Of a DNA stretch of 64,000 nucleotides, positions 62,773-64,000 are shown piece after piece; positions within the stretch are counted from its first letter, which is position 1, and each line of letters opens with the position of its first letter. Position numbers and translations under genes: made by a program. The notes below the pieces were generated by a model, which saw nothing but the letters and a program-made list of their open reading frames with translations, was not told where the DNA came from and did no database searches. Source of the DNA: Candidatus Eiseniibacteriota bacterium (GTDB taxonomy: Bacteria; Eisenbacteria; RBG-16-71-46; CAIMUX01); contig JACKCR010000004.1 of assembly GCA_020633975.1 (NCBI GenBank), positions 385,472-449,471 on the forward strand, read 5' to 3'.

Positions 62773-62919
62773 TTCTTTCCTCCGCGAACTATGCGCCATC
62801 GCTCCCGAGGCGGGCGCTTCCTCGATGTCGTCCTGTCATCTGTGGGTCGACAGGAACGCGACGGATGGGGCGCGATGCGGACAGGAAAGATCACATGATT
62901 GCCGAGGCCGTCCTGGCCT

Positions 62920-62944
62920 GGGGGGGCATGGGCTTGGGATTGGG
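62920..62944 (+). other. G-quadruplex motif
   Basis: The plus strand reads G7-CAT-G3-CTT-G3-ATT-G3 in 25 bp, a perfect four-run G4 with 3-nt loops, then a nine-G run at 62953-62961. It lies ~150 bp upstream of the FG-GAP protein gene (as C-runs on its sense strand) and 3' of the glycosyltransferase gene. Confidence 0.7.
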
Positions 62945-62976
62945 CGGCGTCTGGGGGGGGGCCGATGCAGAGTTTG

Positions 62977-64000
62977 CTAGAGCAGGTTCAAGAAGACCCG
63001 CCGGTAGTCGACCTTGTTGCGGGACCAGCGGATCTCGTCATAGATCGAGTGGGCTCGCTCCGCGAGTCGATCTCCTTCGTCTGGATTCCTCAGGACCGAG
63101 AGTGTGGTGCGGGCGAGATCCTCGGCGTTGCCAGACTGGAAGAATGCGATCCCGTCCTCTCCGAACTGAGCGACTAGACCCCGAGTCTCGCTTGCGACGA
63201 TCGGCACTCCGAGAGCGGCGAGTTCGTACGCCTTGTTGGGAAGGATCCTGTCCGTGAACGGATTGACCACAGTCGCCACGATCCCGACGCTCGCGCGCTC
63301 GAGCCTCTCGGACATCAGCTCCAACGGTACTCGGCCTACGAACTCGACGTGAGGTTGCAGGTGGTGCTGTTCGACGAGACTCCTCACCACTGGCATGTGC
63401 TCGCCATCCCCGATGATTTCGAGACGGGCCGACGGTAGCTCCCGGACGATCTTCGCCATCGCCTCCACGATGAGGTCGAATCCGTAGCGCTCGATCACGG
63501 ACCCGTGCGCGATGATCAGGTTCGGCACCTTCTCCACGCCGCGTCTCTGGAAGATCGACTCGTCCGGCACGTTGTAGATCTGAGTGAACTTCTCTACGGG
63601 TGCACCCCGTCCCTCGTACACCTCTAGGTAGGATGGACCTGGGCAGATGACGCGGTCAGCGAACGCAATGCACGCTTTCTCCACGAACGTGAGGCTTCCG
63701 ATGAGCGCGGGGCGAAGGGGGCCACGGAACTCGGAGCCAAAAAGCTCCGGGAGGAGCTCGTGAAGGTCGAGGACGACGCGCGTTCCGAGCACCTTGACCG
63801 GCAATGCGCAGAAGACGAGGAAGTCCGGCAGCGTGTTGATCTGAACGATGTCGAGTCGTTCTCGGAACTGAGTTCGGAACAGCTGCACCGCTGCCCAGAG
63901 GAGGAATCCCAGGTACATGGCCATGCGGGCCGCCATCGATCCTCTGGTCTGGGATCGATCCATCCGCACGACGCGCACTCCTGCGAGATCTGGATAGGCG
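62977..64000 (-). CDS. Glycosyltransferase family 4-like (right-truncated)
   Basis: 341 residues are visible; the frame runs off the right edge (the sequence before the GTG at 63978 still reads ...AYPDLAGVRVVR), so the true start lies outside. GT-B fold signs: VVLDLHELLPELF in the N-domain; LIIAHGSVIERYGFDLIVEAM, LEIIGDGEHMP and HVEFVGRVP lead into the donor site, with RILPNKAYELAALGVPIVASETRGL near the end. GT4 members add a sugar from an NDP-donor to a lipid-linked or peptide acceptor, usually for exopolysaccharide or O-antigen. Fits with rmlA and the MBOAT pair as surface glycan genes. Confidence 0.88.
   Translation of the reverse strand, partial: AYPDLAGVRVVRMDRSQTRGSMAARMAMYLGFLLWAAVQLFRTQFRERLDIVQINTLPDFLVFCALPVKVLGTRVVLDLHELLPELFGSEFRGPLRPALIGSLTFVEKACIAFADRVICPGPSYLEVYEGRGAPVEKFTQIYNVPDESIFQRRGVEKVPNLIIAHGSVIERYGFDLIVEAMAKIVRELPSARLEIIGDGEHMPVVRSLVEQHHLQPHVEFVGRVPLELMSERLERASVGIVATVVNPFTDRILPNKAYELAALGVPIVASETRGLVAQFGEDGIAFFQSGNAEDLARTTLSVLRNPDEGDRLAERAHSIYDEIRWSRNKVDYRRVFLNLL

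Overview
The window is high-GC DNA (about two thirds G+C by eye) from an uncultivated-type Gram-negative bacterium. Several secreted proteins end in FlgD-like Ig sorting tails of the Eisenbacteria / Krumholzibacteria / FCB-relative type. There are also CRTAC1-type FG-GAP + ASPIC/UnbV proteins, a PEP-CTERM protein, ECF sigma factors with an RskA-type anti-sigma, and a sodium-pumping decarboxylase. I cannot fix the phylum from sequence alone. I found no rRNA, tRNA, CRISPR array, transposase or phage gene; the window looks chromosomal.

Layout. 1-10.8 kb: a left-truncated TPR/FG-GAP/UnbV protein, a PEP-CTERM protein sharing a two-way terminator with it, a second FG-GAP/UnbV lipoprotein, an SRPBCC + TIGR01777 epimerase-like protein coupled to a DUF1499 lipoprotein, a flavin-reductase-like protein, and rmlA. 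11-22 kb: a secreted repeat protein with a FlgD-like tail, an MBOAT O-acyltransferase with its SGNH-like partner, an M36 metallopeptidase, a GlpD whose only usable start is CTG, and a LEA14-like lipoprotein. 22-33.7 kb: a giant fibronectin-III lipoprotein, a NUDIX hydrolase, an S9 peptidase, two sigma factors with one RskA anti-sigma, an N-formylglutamate-amidohydrolase-like protein and a helix-hairpin-helix protein. 34-46 kb: an FGE-fold lipoprotein, an unknown lipoprotein, a nitrilase, a STAS protein, three further FlgD-tailed secreted proteins (beta-helix, M14 carboxypeptidase, and one with a duplicated Cys-containing module) and an HtrA/Deg protease. 46-59.2 kb: an unknown membrane-anchored protein divergent from two overlapping RND transporters translationally coupled to a biotin ligase, then oadG-oadA-oadB. 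59-64 kb: DUF2277, a hemerythrin, a host-attachment-family protein, an FG-GAP secreted protein, and a glycosyltransferase cut by the right edge.

How the genes work together. The biotin ligase probably charges the biotinyl lysine of OadA, which with OadB/OadG would couple decarboxylation to Na+ export; the RND pair immediately upstream may use an ion gradient. The sigma/anti-sigma pair and the second ECF-like factor suggest envelope or stress signalling. Much of the coding capacity is extracellular: proteases, adhesive repeat proteins and a cell-surface O-acylation pair.

The most distinctive structure outside genes is short tandem repeats, often 15 bp, many at or across stop codons; tandem hairpin units; a 21-bp-phased CCTAAC box array; a G-quadruplex motif; and several candidate leaderless promoters. 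Hydrophilic low-complexity inserts sit inside otherwise conserved enzymes.
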